A stretch of DNA of 64,000 nt, taken from positions 26,428-90,427 of the forward strand of contig SXIH01000024.1 of assembly GCA_005772895.1 (NCBI GenBank), given 5' to 3'. The number at the start of each line of letters is the position of its first letter. The stretch's first letter is position 1. The notes beneath the pieces were generated by a model, which was not told the DNA's origin, ran no database searches, and saw nothing but the letters and a program-made list of their open reading frames with translations. Of this stretch, positions 36,352 to 46,621 are shown one piece after another. The DNA is from Bacteroidota bacterium. GTDB taxonomy: Bacteria > Bacteroidota > Bacteroidia > 2-12-FULL-35-15. Both the position numbers and the translations under genes were made by a program.

Positions 36352-38331
36352 TTATTTATAACTTCTCGCTGCAATTTTAATTGCTTCAAATTTCAATTCT
36401 TCTTTATGCATTTCATAGGTGTGATTGCCTTTGTTTTCCCAAGCAGCAACGTATGCAAACTCTTCATCTTTACGCATTGCTTCACCTTCTTCAGTTTGTG
36501 ATTCTTCACGGAAGTGACCACCACAAGATTCTGAACGATTCAATGCATCCATACACATCAATTCTCCAAGTTCAATAAAATCAGCAACTCTTCCTGCTTT
36601 TTCTAATTCCGGATTAAAATCATTTGCTGTTCCCGGCACACGCACATCTTTCCAGAATTCTTCTCTCAATGCACGAATTTCAGTAATCGCTTCTTTCAAT
36701 CCTTTATCGTTACGAGCCATTCCGCATTTATCCCACATAATTTTTCCCAAACGTTTGTGGAAATGGTCAACCGATTTTGTTCCTTTTATTGCAAATAATT
36801 TATCGATGATTGCTTGTGCATCTTTTTCTGCATTTACGAATGCTTCGTGATCTGTTGAAATTGCTTTTACAGAAATTTCTTTTGATAAATAAGCGCCAAT
36901 AGTATATGGAATTACAAAATAACCATCCGCTAAACCTTGCATCAATGCTGATGCTCCAAGTCGGTTAGCACCGTGGTCAGAAAAATTTGCTTCACCCAAT
37001 GCATACAATCCGGGAACAGTAGTCATCAAATTATAATCCACCCAAAGTCCGCCCATTGTATAATGTACAGCTGGATAAATTCTCATTGGAACTTCGTATG
37101 GATTTTCTCCTGTAATTTGTTCGTACATCTCAAACAAGTTTCCGTATTTTTCTTCTACTACTTGTTTTCCGAAAACACGAAGTTGTTCGGCAGTTGGATT
37201 GGAAATATTTAATTTTTTTGCTTGAGTTTTTCCGTAACGTTCAATCGCTGCTTTGTAATCTAAGTAAACAGCCATTTTAGAATTACCTACTCCGTAACCA
37301 GCATCACAACGCTCTTTGGCAGCACGTGAAGCAACATCACGTGGAACTAAATTTCCGAATGCAGGATATCTTCTTTCTAAATAATAATCTCTTTCGTCTT
37401 CCGGAATTTCATTTGCTTTACGGGTATCGCCTTGTTTTTTCGGAACCCAAATTCTTCCATCGTTACGAAGTGATTCACTCATCAACGTTAATTTTGATTG
37501 GTGATCTCCTGAGACAGGAATACAAGTCGGGTGAATTTGAGTGAAGCAAGGATTTCCAAAGAATGCACCTTTTTTATGTGCTTTCCAAGCTGCAGTCACA
37601 TTGCTTCCCATTGCATTTGTAGAAAGATAAAACACGTTTCCGTATCCACCTGTACACAATAAAACTGCGTGACCAAAATGACGTTCCAGTTTTCCGGAAA
37701 TTAAATCGCGTGCAATAATTCCTCTGCATTTTCCTTCAATGTTTACCACTTCCAACATTTCGTGGCGTGCAAACATTTCTACTGTTCCTAATCCTACTTG
37801 TCGTTGCAATCCACTGTATGCGCCTAATAATAATTGTTGTCCTGTTTGTCCGGCAGCATAAAAAGTTCGTTGAACTTGTGTTCCACCGAATGAGCGGTTA
37901 CTCAACATTCCACCATATTCACGTGCCAATGGAACGCCCATTGCCACACATTGATCAATGATGTTTGCACTTACTGATGCTAAACGGTAAACGTTTGCTT
38001 CACGTGCCCGGTAATCGCCACCTTTAATAGTATCATAAAATAAACGATAGGTGCTATCACCATCATTCTGATAATTTTTTGCAGCATTGATTCCACCTTG
38101 TGCAGCAATAGAGTGCGCTCTACGTGCAGAATCCTGAAAACAAAAAACTTTTACTTTGTATCCCATTTCAGCCAAAGACGAAGCAGCAGAAGCTCCTGCT
38201 AATCCGGAACCAACAACTATTACTTCTAAACTTCTTTTGTTTGCAGGGTTTACAAGAGCAACGGAAGATTTATATTTTTCCCATTTCTGCTCTAATGGTC
38301 CTTCAGGAATTTTTGAATCTAATTTTGACAT
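36352..38331 (-). CDS. sdhA: Succinate dehydrogenase/fumarate reductase flavoprotein subunit
   Basis: [51 protein letters not shown]. Confidence 0.96.
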   Translation of the reverse strand: MSKLDSKIPEGPLEQKWEKYKSSVALVNPANKRSLEVIVVGSGLAGASAASSLAEMGYKVKVFCFQDSARRAHSIAAQGGINAAKNYQNDGDSTYRLFYDTIKGGDYRAREANVYRLASVSANIIDQCVAMGVPLAREYGGMLSNRSFGGTQVQRTFYAAGQTGQQLLLGAYSGLQRQVGLGTVEMFARHEMLEVVNIEGKCRGIIARDLISGKLERHFGHAVLLCTGGYGNVFYLSTNAMGSNVTAAWKAHKKGAFFGNPCFTQIHPTCIPVSGDHQSKLTLMSESLRNDGRIWVPKKQGDTRKANEIPEDERDYYLERRYPAFGNLVPRDVASRAAKERCDAGYGVGNSKMAVYLDYKAAIERYGKTQAKKLNISNPTAEQLRVFGKQVVEEKYGNLFEMYEQITGENPYEVPMRIYPAVHYTMGGLWVDYNLMTTVPGLYALGEANFSDHGANRLGASALMQGLADGYFVIPYTIGAYLSKEISVKAISTDHEAFVNAEKDAQAIIDKLFAIKGTKSVDHFHKRLGKIMWDKCGMARNDKGLKEAITEIRALREEFWKDVRVPGTANDFNPELEKAGRVADFIELGELMCMDALNRSESCGGHFREESQTEEGEAMRKDEEFAYVAAWENKGNHTYEMHKEELKFEAIKIAARSYK

Positions 38332-38349
38332 ATCTTGAAAATTCTAATT

Positions 38350-39027
38350 TTATTTAACTATACCGAAGTAAACACTTATTGGCATTGCTGCAAAAACTAT
38401 GGTGATAAGAATAGAAAACCATAATCCTGCTAATTTAACTAATGGAGTATATTTTGGATGATTTAGCCCTAATGTCTGAAAAGAAGATTGGAATCCATGT
38501 GCTAAGTGATATCCCAAAGAAATGACACCTAGCAAGTAAACCAGCACAATTAATGGATTGTGAAATACTTCGATAATTTCAATATATGTATTATGTTCGT
38601 CAATTGTTCCACCAAATTGAGCCGCTTTTGTACCAACCCAAAAATGAGATAAATGGATAACTAAAAACATCAATAGTAAAGAACCTAAAATTCCCATTGA
38701 GCGGGAATACCATTTACTGTTTGCTTTGCCGTCATTTACAGCATATTTAACCGGACGCGCTTTTTGGTTTTTCAATGTTAAAACTAGTGCCTGCACAATA
38801 TGTAAAATGATTCCAATAAATAAAACAATTTCCATTATTCGTATAATTGGATTTGTAGCCATAAAATGTGCCCCTTGATTAAACAGGTCGCCACCATCCA
38901 TAGCAAAAATAAATGAGTTAAGCGTTGCGTGAACTACAAGAAATGAAATTAAAAATAAACCTGTCAGGCCCATTAATAACTTTTTTCCGAGTGATGATTG
39001 AATAAAATTTGCGGAGGAATTACTCAT
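38350..39027 (-). CDS. sdhC: Succinate dehydrogenase cytochrome b subunit
   Basis: Five-TM b558-type protein upstream of sdhA. Confidence 0.93.
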   Translation of the reverse strand: MSNSSANFIQSSLGKKLLMGLTGLFLISFLVVHATLNSFIFAMDGGDLFNQGAHFMATNPIIRIMEIVLFIGIILHIVQALVLTLKNQKARPVKYAVNDGKANSKWYSRSMGILGSLLLMFLVIHLSHFWVGTKAAQFGGTIDEHNTYIEIIEVFHNPLIVLVYLLGVISLGYHLAHGFQSSFQTLGLNHPKYTPLVKLAGLWFSILITIVFAAMPISVYFGIVK

Positions 39028-39342
39028 AAGAATAAAAATTATTTTTCAGTTTTTCGTGAACAAACGTACACAAAAAAATCAGTAATAAAAATTGTAATTA
39101 TCCAATTTTGGGATTTTAGAAAAATGATTTTAGAAAAAGATTTTGTTGGAAATTTTAATTTATTTTATGTCAAAAAAGAGTAAAAAAACCAAAATTTTTG
39201 AAGCTGTTTTTAATAACACAATTTCTCAGCGTTTTTTCAGCTTTAAGAACGGATTATTTAACCTAAAAAATGCATTTTAACTATTTGATAATCAAATATT
39301 TGAAAAAAAATATGTTTATTTGAAAATAATATTTTAAATTCG

Positions 39343-39363
39343 TGCAACTATATATGGTTTTTT
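39343..39363 (+). promoter_or_regulatory. Upstream motif shared with the paralogous gene at 43554
   Basis: TGCAACTATATATGGTTTTTT, cf. 43471-43490 TGCAACTATATCTGGTTTTT. Confidence 0.5.
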
Positions 39364-39438
39364 GACATCTACTAGTACGTATACTCTCGTTCATCAGTAA
39401 AAAATATGTAATTGTCGAAATTAAATTATAAAAACAAA

Positions 39439-42216
39439 ATGGTAAAAAGTAAATTACTCCTAAGTTGCACGCTACTCCTGGCGTTCTCTTTATTAAAAAC
39501 CAATTCAAATGCTCAGGTATGGCCAGTTGGCCCTGATGTTTATATTCAGGGAACAAGTGTAGAATTTGGAATCCGCGGTATTGGCGGGTTTGAAGGAATT
39601 GATGTTGCAACATCTCCTGTTCCACTTGGAATGCACTTGCGTTCTGCAAACAACTTGTTTGGATTCGTTGCTAATCCTCAATTAAATGCTTGGGCAGGTT
39701 CTGCATTTGATGGCGATTTCTTTACTCCTGGAAGTCCTGAAAATGGATGGGGGTATGAAATCGGAACTACAGGAACTGTAGCAGCGGGAACTCTAGGCGG
39801 TAATAACTGTGCTTATTTACAGCAAATAGATGGCGCAATGACAGGTACAAATACAATTTTTAGTTGTTACGAAGCTGATTGGGAAGGCGATGCTACAACA
39901 GGAACTGATCTTCATTTTAAAATAAATTACTTTTTGCAAGCTGGTGATTTATTTTATACAACCACTGTATCTATTACCAATAACACATCTGCAACAATTC
40001 CAGAGATGTACTACTATAGAAATTTGGATCCGGATAATAACCAGGAAATTGGTGCTGGTTTTACTACTAATCAAGAGATTGTAGATAACCCTCCATCATC
40101 TTTATGTAATCTTGCTCACGTAGCAGCAACACAAACTACCCCATGGAATAATTATCTTGGATTAGCGGCTATTGGCCCTAACTGGAGGGCATGTTACGGA
40201 GGTTTCTCTAATCGTGATGGTTCTGATTTATGGAATGCAGTTGGTTTTACTCAAACAGTAGGTGCTACAAATACTGCTGATGAAGGGATTTCACTAGCGT
40301 ATAAAATTACAAACTTAGCTCCAGGGGCAACAGAAACATTTAAATTCTTAATCATTTTGGATGCAGCATCTGCAAACAACGCGATTAACAACTCATTATA
40401 TTTTACTTATCCCGGATCTTCAGGAGCACCTCCTTCTGTATGTACACCTTACGTAGATACTGTTATGACTTGTGGAGGACCTGTGCCAATTTCAATTACC
40501 GGTCCAATTGTAAATGATTTTTCTTGGTCTTGGACACCAACAGCAGGATTAACGCCAGCAACAGGGCCAACTGTTGTTGCCAACCCGTCTGTTACTACTA
40601 CTTATACCGCTACCGGAACACCACTGAATTCATGTGTTAACCCGGTTACACTGACATTTGTCGTGATGGTTACTCCGGGTGGAGGTAATAACCCTGTTAT
40701 TACTGCCGTCCCTCCGATGTGCGTCTCCGATCCGGCCGTCACATTTGTGGCCGATACCGCTGGCGGAATGTGGTCTGTTACTCCAAGTTGTGGTGGATGT
40801 TTGAATGCCACAACAGGTGTGTTTGACCCTTCATTAGCAGGGGCAGGAACATATTTGATTACTTATACAACTACTAATACATGTAATTCAACAGATACAA
40901 TGAATGTGGTTGTAAATGGTACAGATCCTACAATTGCTGCTACAACGCCTGTTTGTGCGGGTTCAGCACCATTTACTATGACAGCTGCTTCAGGCGGTGG
41001 AACATGGTCAGCTACATGCGGTAGTTGTATTAATTCATCAACAGGATCGTTTGACCCAACAACTGCCGGAACATTTACGGTGACATATTCAATTGCCGGA
41101 ACATGTACTGCTGTGGATACACAATTAGTTGTAGTAAATCCAACGGTCCCTCCTACAACTGGTTTCTCTTATAATAGTCCGGTTTGTATAGGTGGTCCGA
41201 ATCCAACATTAACTACTGTTGCAGGATTTACAACAGGAGGTGTGTTCTCTGCAACACCTGCAGGTTTATCTATTAACTCTGGAACAGGTGCTGTGGATTT
41301 ATCTACTAGTTCAGCTGGAACATATACGATTACTTATTCGTATGCTGCTACAGGTTGCGGACCTGCTGGTTCAAGTACTTCCACATTGGTGGTTGATCCA
41401 CTGATTGTACCGGTACTTGGATTCTCATATCCTCAAACTTGTGCTACTGATACAGCTGATGCATCACCAACACCAGTGGCTGGTTTCACAACTGGTGGAA
41501 CATATACTTCAACTCCAGCCGGACTAGTGATTGATGCTATTACCGGTGTGATTGATGTAAATAACAGTACACCTGGAACATATACAATTACTTATTCTGT
41601 TGTTGGTTCTACTGTATTATGTACTGCATCAGGAAGCGGAACAGCTTCATTTACAATTAATCCTTTACCAGTTATAATGATGGGTGGTGAACAAACTGTT
41701 TGGATAGGAGATGGAACATGGATTTATGCAGCTGGTGGTGCTACTTATTCTTGGAGCCCTACACAATATTTAGGTTGTCCTACATGCGATAGTACTACAG
41801 CAACTCCACCACAAACAACAGAATATTGTGTTACAGTAACTACTGCAGCAGGTTGTATCGACAGTGCTTGTGTGAAAGTAAATGTTGAAATACCTTGTCC
41901 AAGCAATAGAAACTTAGGTCTACCAAACGCATTTAGTCCTAATAATGATGGCTTTAACGATGGCTTCTGCTTGAATGGTTGGGGTGATTGTATCGCTAAA
42001 TTTGAAATAGTAATCTTCGATCGTTGGGGAGAAAAAGTTTACGAATCACATGACCCTGATTTCTGTTGGGATGGTGTATACAAAGGAAAAGCTTTAGATC
42101 CTGCTGTGTTTGTTTATTTCGTTAAGGCGACTTATGAAACTGCTGGAACAACACCTATTAGTCCTAAAGGGACAGTGGATGTAAATAAAACAGGAAATAT
42201 TTCTCTTGTCAGATAA
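39439..42216 (+). CDS. Gliding-motility-associated C-terminal domain (T9SS type B) surface protein with Ig-like repeats
   Basis: Signal peptide; type B CTD NLGLPNAFSPNNDGFNDGF...FDRWGEKVYES...WDGVYKGKALDPAVFVYFV; ATG 39439 preferred over TTG 39412. Confidence 0.88.
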   Translation: MVKSKLLLSCTLLLAFSLLKTNSNAQVWPVGPDVYIQGTSVEFGIRGIGGFEGIDVATSPVPLGMHLRSANNLFGFVANPQLNAWAGSAFDGDFFTPGSPENGWGYEIGTTGTVAAGTLGGNNCAYLQQIDGAMTGTNTIFSCYEADWEGDATTGTDLHFKINYFLQAGDLFYTTTVSITNNTSATIPEMYYYRNLDPDNNQEIGAGFTTNQEIVDNPPSSLCNLAHVAATQTTPWNNYLGLAAIGPNWRACYGGFSNRDGSDLWNAVGFTQTVGATNTADEGISLAYKITNLAPGATETFKFLIILDAASANNAINNSLYFTYPGSSGAPPSVCTPYVDTVMTCGGPVPISITGPIVNDFSWSWTPTAGLTPATGPTVVANPSVTTTYTATGTPLNSCVNPVTLTFVVMVTPGGGNNPVITAVPPMCVSDPAVTFVADTAGGMWSVTPSCGGCLNATTGVFDPSLAGAGTYLITYTTTNTCNSTDTMNVVVNGTDPTIAATTPVCAGSAPFTMTAASGGGTWSATCGSCINSSTGSFDPTTAGTFTVTYSIAGTCTAVDTQLVVVNPTVPPTTGFSYNSPVCIGGPNPTLTTVAGFTTGGVFSATPAGLSINSGTGAVDLSTSSAGTYTITYSYAATGCGPAGSSTSTLVVDPLIVPVLGFSYPQTCATDTADASPTPVAGFTTGGTYTSTPAGLVIDAITGVIDVNNSTPGTYTITYSVVGSTVLCTASGSGTASFTINPLPVIMMGGEQTVWIGDGTWIYAAGGATYSWSPTQYLGCPTCDSTTATPPQTTEYCVTVTTAAGCIDSACVKVNVEIPCPSNRNLGLPNAFSPNNDGFNDGFCLNGWGDCIAKFEIVIFDRWGEKVYESHDPDFCWDGVYKGKALDPAVFVYFVKATYETAGTTPISPKGTVDVNKTGNISLVR

Positions 42217-42251
42217 CGTTTAAGAGAGATAAGAGGGAAGAAAATTTAAAT

Positions 42252-43322
42252 ATGAAAAAAGTAATTTTAATTATTGGAGGGGTTTTCGTAGTAGGGGGAA
42301 GTGCATTTTCGCAAGATTTGCACTTTTCTCAGTACAACGAAAATCCTTCTCTGCTTAATCCGGCTCTTACAGGTTCTTCCTATGTAATGAGAGCATCTGT
42401 TATTTATAAAGATCAGTGGCGTAGTGTTACTGTTCCTTATAAAACATTTGGTGCTTCTTTTGACATGAAGTTCAAAGCAAGTAGTTGGGATAAAGTGGAT
42501 CCGTTTAAAACAAGAACATTTAAAAAATCTTTTAATAGAGTATCTGGCGGATTAGCGTTTTATAGTGATAAAGCGGGTGATGGAAACATGGGAACTAACC
42601 TTGTGAATCTTTCATTGGCTACATTTATCAAAGCAGGAGACCACTCTTCATTTTCATTAGGGTTGCAAGGAGGAGTGGTTCAAAAAACAATCGACTATTC
42701 TAAATTGATTTTTTCTAATCAATATAATGGTTCAACCGGATATGATCAAACAATTCCCAATGGAGAACAATACGGCTCTAAAAGCTTTGTGTATGCTGAT
42801 TTTGCAGGTGGTTTGCTTTGGAATTATTCACGAGAAGAATCTTCTATTGGAGAAAATAATCAGATAAAAGCAGACGCTGGTGTTGGTGTTTTTCACATCA
42901 ACAGACCAAAACAAAAATTTTTAGTTGGAACAAATGAAAAATTATTTTCTAAATATGTTGTTCACGGAAAATTATTGATGGGAATTCCTCATTCAAATGT
43001 TGGGTTAGCTCCAAGTATTATTTATCAAGTTCAAGGACCTACTAAAGAAATTATAGGTGGATTGATGATTAAGTATTACCTAAAAGATGATTCGAAATAT
43101 ACTGGTTATATAAAGAGATCTTCTATAGGATTAGGTGTTTATTATCGTGCTAAAGATGCTGTTATTGCTAATATTCTTATTGAAATGGGGCAATATGCAA
43201 TAGGTTTCAGTTATGATATAAATACCTCTAACCTTAGTAAAGTAAGTACTTTAAGAGGTGGTCCGGAAATTATGTTGAGATTTAATTCGGCAAATCCATA
43301 CCTATTCCAAAAACGATATTAA
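42252..43322 (+). CDS. PorP/SprF family type IX secretion membrane protein
   Basis: DLHFSQYNENPSLLNPALTGSSYVMRASVIYKDQWRSV. Confidence 0.95.
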   Translation: MKKVILIIGGVFVVGGSAFSQDLHFSQYNENPSLLNPALTGSSYVMRASVIYKDQWRSVTVPYKTFGASFDMKFKASSWDKVDPFKTRTFKKSFNRVSGGLAFYSDKAGDGNMGTNLVNLSLATFIKAGDHSSFSLGLQGGVVQKTIDYSKLIFSNQYNGSTGYDQTIPNGEQYGSKSFVYADFAGGLLWNYSREESSIGENNQIKADAGVGVFHINRPKQKFLVGTNEKLFSKYVVHGKLLMGIPHSNVGLAPSIIYQVQGPTKEIIGGLMIKYYLKDDSKYTGYIKRSSIGLGVYYRAKDAVIANILIEMGQYAIGFSYDINTSNLSKVSTLRGGPEIMLRFNSANPYLFQKRY

Positions 43323-43345
43323 TACCACTGTTTTAAAATTTTTTT

Positions 43346-43380
43346 AGCCCTGAGGTTCAACCTTAGGGCTTTTGTTTTTT
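43346..43380 (+). terminator. Rho-independent terminator
   Basis: AGCCCTGAGG-TTCAA-CCTTAGGGCT then TTTGTTTTTT. Confidence 0.88.
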
Positions 43381-43470
43381 GTAGTTTTTAAGCTACCCTT
43401 TCGAAACCTAAGAATGAACCATAATAGACTTCCAAAACTGCTCATTTAATTGAAATTTATCTTACTTTTA

Positions 43471-43490
43471 TGCAACTATATCTGGTTTTT
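43471..43490 (+). promoter_or_regulatory. Upstream motif shared with 39343-39363
   Basis: TGCAACTATATCTGGTTTTT, 64 nt before the ATG. Confidence 0.5.
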
Positions 43491-43553
43491 AATCGTCTAT
43501 GATATACTAAAACTGAGCAAGAAATTACCAATTAATATATAGAAGAATTTAAG

Positions 43554-46493
43554 ATGAATAATTCACTATCAAAAAACAGAATGATTTTAAATGCAATTTT
43601 TATTGTTGCATTTTCTTTCTTTCAATATACTGTTGCTAAAGCGCAGATTTATCCTGTTGGTCCGGACATGTACGTTAAAGGTACAAGCATAGAATATGGA
43701 ATTGATGGTTTAGGTGGTTACGAAGGGGTAGATATTATGGCTTCTCCTGTTCCGGGTGGTATGCACTGGCGTTCAGGTAACCAACTTTTTGGATTTATGG
43801 CTAACCCACAATTAAATTCATGGGCTGGTTCTGCATTTGATGGAGATTTTTTTACACCCGGTAGTCCGGAAAACGGCTGGGGTTTTGAAATTGGAACAAC
43901 CGGTGGAATTTCTCAAGGAAACAATTGTGCATATCTTCAACAAATTGATGGTGCAATCACAGGAAGCAGTACAGTTTTTAACTGCTACAATGTAGATTGG
44001 GAAGGAGACGCAACTTCAGGAACTGATTTGCATTTCAAAATTAATTATTTCTTACAGCAATCAGATTTATATTATACTACAACAGTTTCCATTACTAACA
44101 ATACTACTGCAACTATTCCGGAATTATACTATTACAGAAATGTTGACCCGGATAACAATCAACCAATCAGTGGAACATTTACAACCAATCAGGAAATTGT
44201 AGATAATCCTCCAACATCATTGTGTAACCTTGCACACGTGAGTGCAATTATGACAACTCCTTGGTCGTCATACCTTGGCTTTGCAGCTATTGGTGCTAAT
44301 TGGAGAGCTTGTTACGGAGGTTTTTCTAATCGTGATGCTTCTGATTTATGGAATGGATCAGCTCCATTTACACAAGCTGTAGGTGCTACAAATACTGCTG
44401 ATGAAGGAATTTCATTGGCATACAAAATTACGAATCTTGCTCCGGGAGCTACAGAAACATTTAAGTTTTTAATTATCCTGGATGCAGCATCTGCTAATAA
44501 CGCAATCAACAATTCATTATATTTCTCATATCCAGGTTCTGCAACAGCACCTCCATCAGTATGTACTCCATATGCTGATACTGTCAGAACTTGTGGTGGT
44601 CCGGTTCCTATTACAATCACTGGCCCTATTGTGGGAGATTATTCTTGGTCTTGGACGCCAACAACCGGACTATCTCCTACTACAGGACCATCGGTTGTTG
44701 CTAATCCTGCTACTACAACCACTTATACAGCTACCGGAACACCTCTGAATACTTGTGTGAATCCTGTTGCGCTTACTTTTGTTTGCTTGGTAACTCCAAG
44801 TACTGGCGCTAATCCTGTGATTGTTCCTGTCGGACCTTCCTGTCAGGGAGATCCTGCATTTAATCTTGCAGTCGATTCTACAGGTGGATTATGGTTAGGT
44901 ACCGGAATCACAAGTACAACTTTAGGAACGTTTGATCCAACAGTTGCCGGACCGGGAACTCATTTGATTACCTATTACACTAGCAATCCATGCAACAATA
45001 TTGATACAATCAACATTACAGTATTGAGTTCTGCAAGTGCAACTATTACTCAACCTGCTCCAGTTTGTGAAGGAACTGCTCCGTTTAATTTAGGTGCTGC
45101 AGCTCCAGGAGGAGTTTGGTCTGGAACAGGAATTACAAATACTTCTTTAGGAACATTTGATCCTACAGCTGCTGGTACCTATACTGTTCAATATGATATT
45201 TCAGGGACTTGTCCTTCAACAGATACAGCAATTGTTACCGTGAATCCTATTTTTGATGCAACAATTACTCAACCACCTGTTCAATGTATCGCTTCTCCTG
45301 CGTTTAACTTAACTGCAGTAGATGGTGGAGGTGCTTGGACTGGTACTGGTATTACAAGTGTTCCTGCTGGAACATTTAATCCGGCTATTGCAGGTGTAGG
45401 AACACATATTATTACTTATACTATTTCAGGACCTTGTCCGGCTATAGACACAGTTGTTATTACTGTTTTAGCTGTATTCAATGCAACTATTACCAACGTG
45501 AATCCGATGTGTGTGAATGCTCCTGCATTTCTTATGACAGCAGCTTCTCCGGGTGGTGCTTGGACAGGAACAGGAATTACCAACTCAGCAACAGGAACAT
45601 TTGACCCGGCTACAGCTGGTGCAGGTATTCATACTGTTACTTATACTATTGCCGGAACATGTGGTACGAGTGATACAACAGTTGTAACAGTTGTAGCATT
45701 GCCTGTTATAACACTTACTCCTGATACTACAGAAGGTTGTGATCCTAAAGTAATTTCTTTTGTTGGAACAGATGATCAACCGGGCGGAGTGTATGATTGG
45801 GATTTTGGAGTATTAACTACTTTAGGAGATACTTCACATTTATCTAATCCTACGTATCAATATTCTACTGGTGTTTATACAGTAACAATGACTTATACAA
45901 ATTCTATTGGATGTGCGAGCACAATAGTTGCTACAAATTTAATTACTATACATGCCCGTCCTACTGCGATGTTTACTTCAACGCAGCCTGCCGATATTAT
46001 TGAACCAACTATTTATTTTACCGATCAAAGTGTAAGCATTGGAGCAATTACAAACTGGGCATGGATATTTGAACCGGGAGCAACATCTATATTGCAGCAT
46101 CCGAATTACTCATATTCTCAAGAAGGAATTTATCCTGTAGAGTTGACCATTACCAATGTTTATGGCTGTAAGGATACTGTTGAAAATAATGTGGTAGTAA
46201 ATCCAGTTTACTTACTGTATGCACCAAATGCATTTACTCCAAATGCTGATGGACTAAACGATGTATTTATTGTTCAAGGTGAAGGAATAGATCCTGATAA
46301 TTTCGAGATGTTAATTTTTGATCGTTGGGGTGAGCGCATCTTTAAAACTACCGATTTACATACCGGTTGGAATGGCGCTAAAAATAATTCCGGCACATTG
46401 GTTCAGGAAGATGTATATGTTTATAAAATTGTGCTGAAAGACTGGCAAGGAAGACGACACCAATACATTGGTCACGTAACGATAGTGAAGTAA
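43554..46493 (+). CDS. T9SS type B CTD surface protein with four Ig-like repeats and two PKD domains; paralog of 39439..42216
   Basis: N-terminal ~300 aa closely similar to paralog; PKD (YDWDFG, YSYSQEGIYPVELTITN); type B CTD YAPNAFTPNADGLNDVFIV. Confidence 0.9.
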   Translation: MNNSLSKNRMILNAIFIVAFSFFQYTVAKAQIYPVGPDMYVKGTSIEYGIDGLGGYEGVDIMASPVPGGMHWRSGNQLFGFMANPQLNSWAGSAFDGDFFTPGSPENGWGFEIGTTGGISQGNNCAYLQQIDGAITGSSTVFNCYNVDWEGDATSGTDLHFKINYFLQQSDLYYTTTVSITNNTTATIPELYYYRNVDPDNNQPISGTFTTNQEIVDNPPTSLCNLAHVSAIMTTPWSSYLGFAAIGANWRACYGGFSNRDASDLWNGSAPFTQAVGATNTADEGISLAYKITNLAPGATETFKFLIILDAASANNAINNSLYFSYPGSATAPPSVCTPYADTVRTCGGPVPITITGPIVGDYSWSWTPTTGLSPTTGPSVVANPATTTTYTATGTPLNTCVNPVALTFVCLVTPSTGANPVIVPVGPSCQGDPAFNLAVDSTGGLWLGTGITSTTLGTFDPTVAGPGTHLITYYTSNPCNNIDTINITVLSSASATITQPAPVCEGTAPFNLGAAAPGGVWSGTGITNTSLGTFDPTAAGTYTVQYDISGTCPSTDTAIVTVNPIFDATITQPPVQCIASPAFNLTAVDGGGAWTGTGITSVPAGTFNPAIAGVGTHIITYTISGPCPAIDTVVITVLAVFNATITNVNPMCVNAPAFLMTAASPGGAWTGTGITNSATGTFDPATAGAGIHTVTYTIAGTCGTSDTTVVTVVALPVITLTPDTTEGCDPKVISFVGTDDQPGGVYDWDFGVLTTLGDTSHLSNPTYQYSTGVYTVTMTYTNSIGCASTIVATNLITIHARPTAMFTSTQPADIIEPTIYFTDQSVSIGAITNWAWIFEPGATSILQHPNYSYSQEGIYPVELTITNVYGCKDTVENNVVVNPVYLLYAPNAFTPNADGLNDVFIVQGEGIDPDNFEMLIFDRWGERIFKTTDLHTGWNGAKNNSGTLVQEDVYVYKIVLKDWQGRRHQYIGHVTIVK

Positions 46494-46514
46494 TTTAAAA
46501 AACTAAGAAAAACT

Positions 46515-46538
46515 GTCACACTGAGCGTAGTCGAAGTG
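46515..46538. repeat. REP-like single unit
   Basis: gtcacactgagcgtagtcgaagtg. Confidence 0.65.
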
Positions 46539-46541
46539 TAA

Positions 46542-46577
46542 AAACCTTCCCGATACATCGGGAAGGTTTTTCTTTTT
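46542..46577 (+). terminator. Rho-independent terminator
   Basis: AAACCTTCCCGAT-ACATCGGGAAGGTTT then TTCTTTTT. Confidence 0.85.
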
Positions 46578-46621
46578 GTACGGAATGAGTATATTTACAA
46601 AAATAATTAATCATTAATTCT

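Noticed and set aside
42252-43322. Stand-alone novel outer-membrane protein
   Set aside because: Clearly a PorP/SprF family member by its N-terminal FSQYNENPSLLNPALTG signature.
40700-46500. Regularly spaced repeats that could resemble a CRISPR array
   Set aside because: Repeats are ~200 nt degenerate protein-coding Ig-like units within open frames, with no short identical repeats or spacers and no cas genes.
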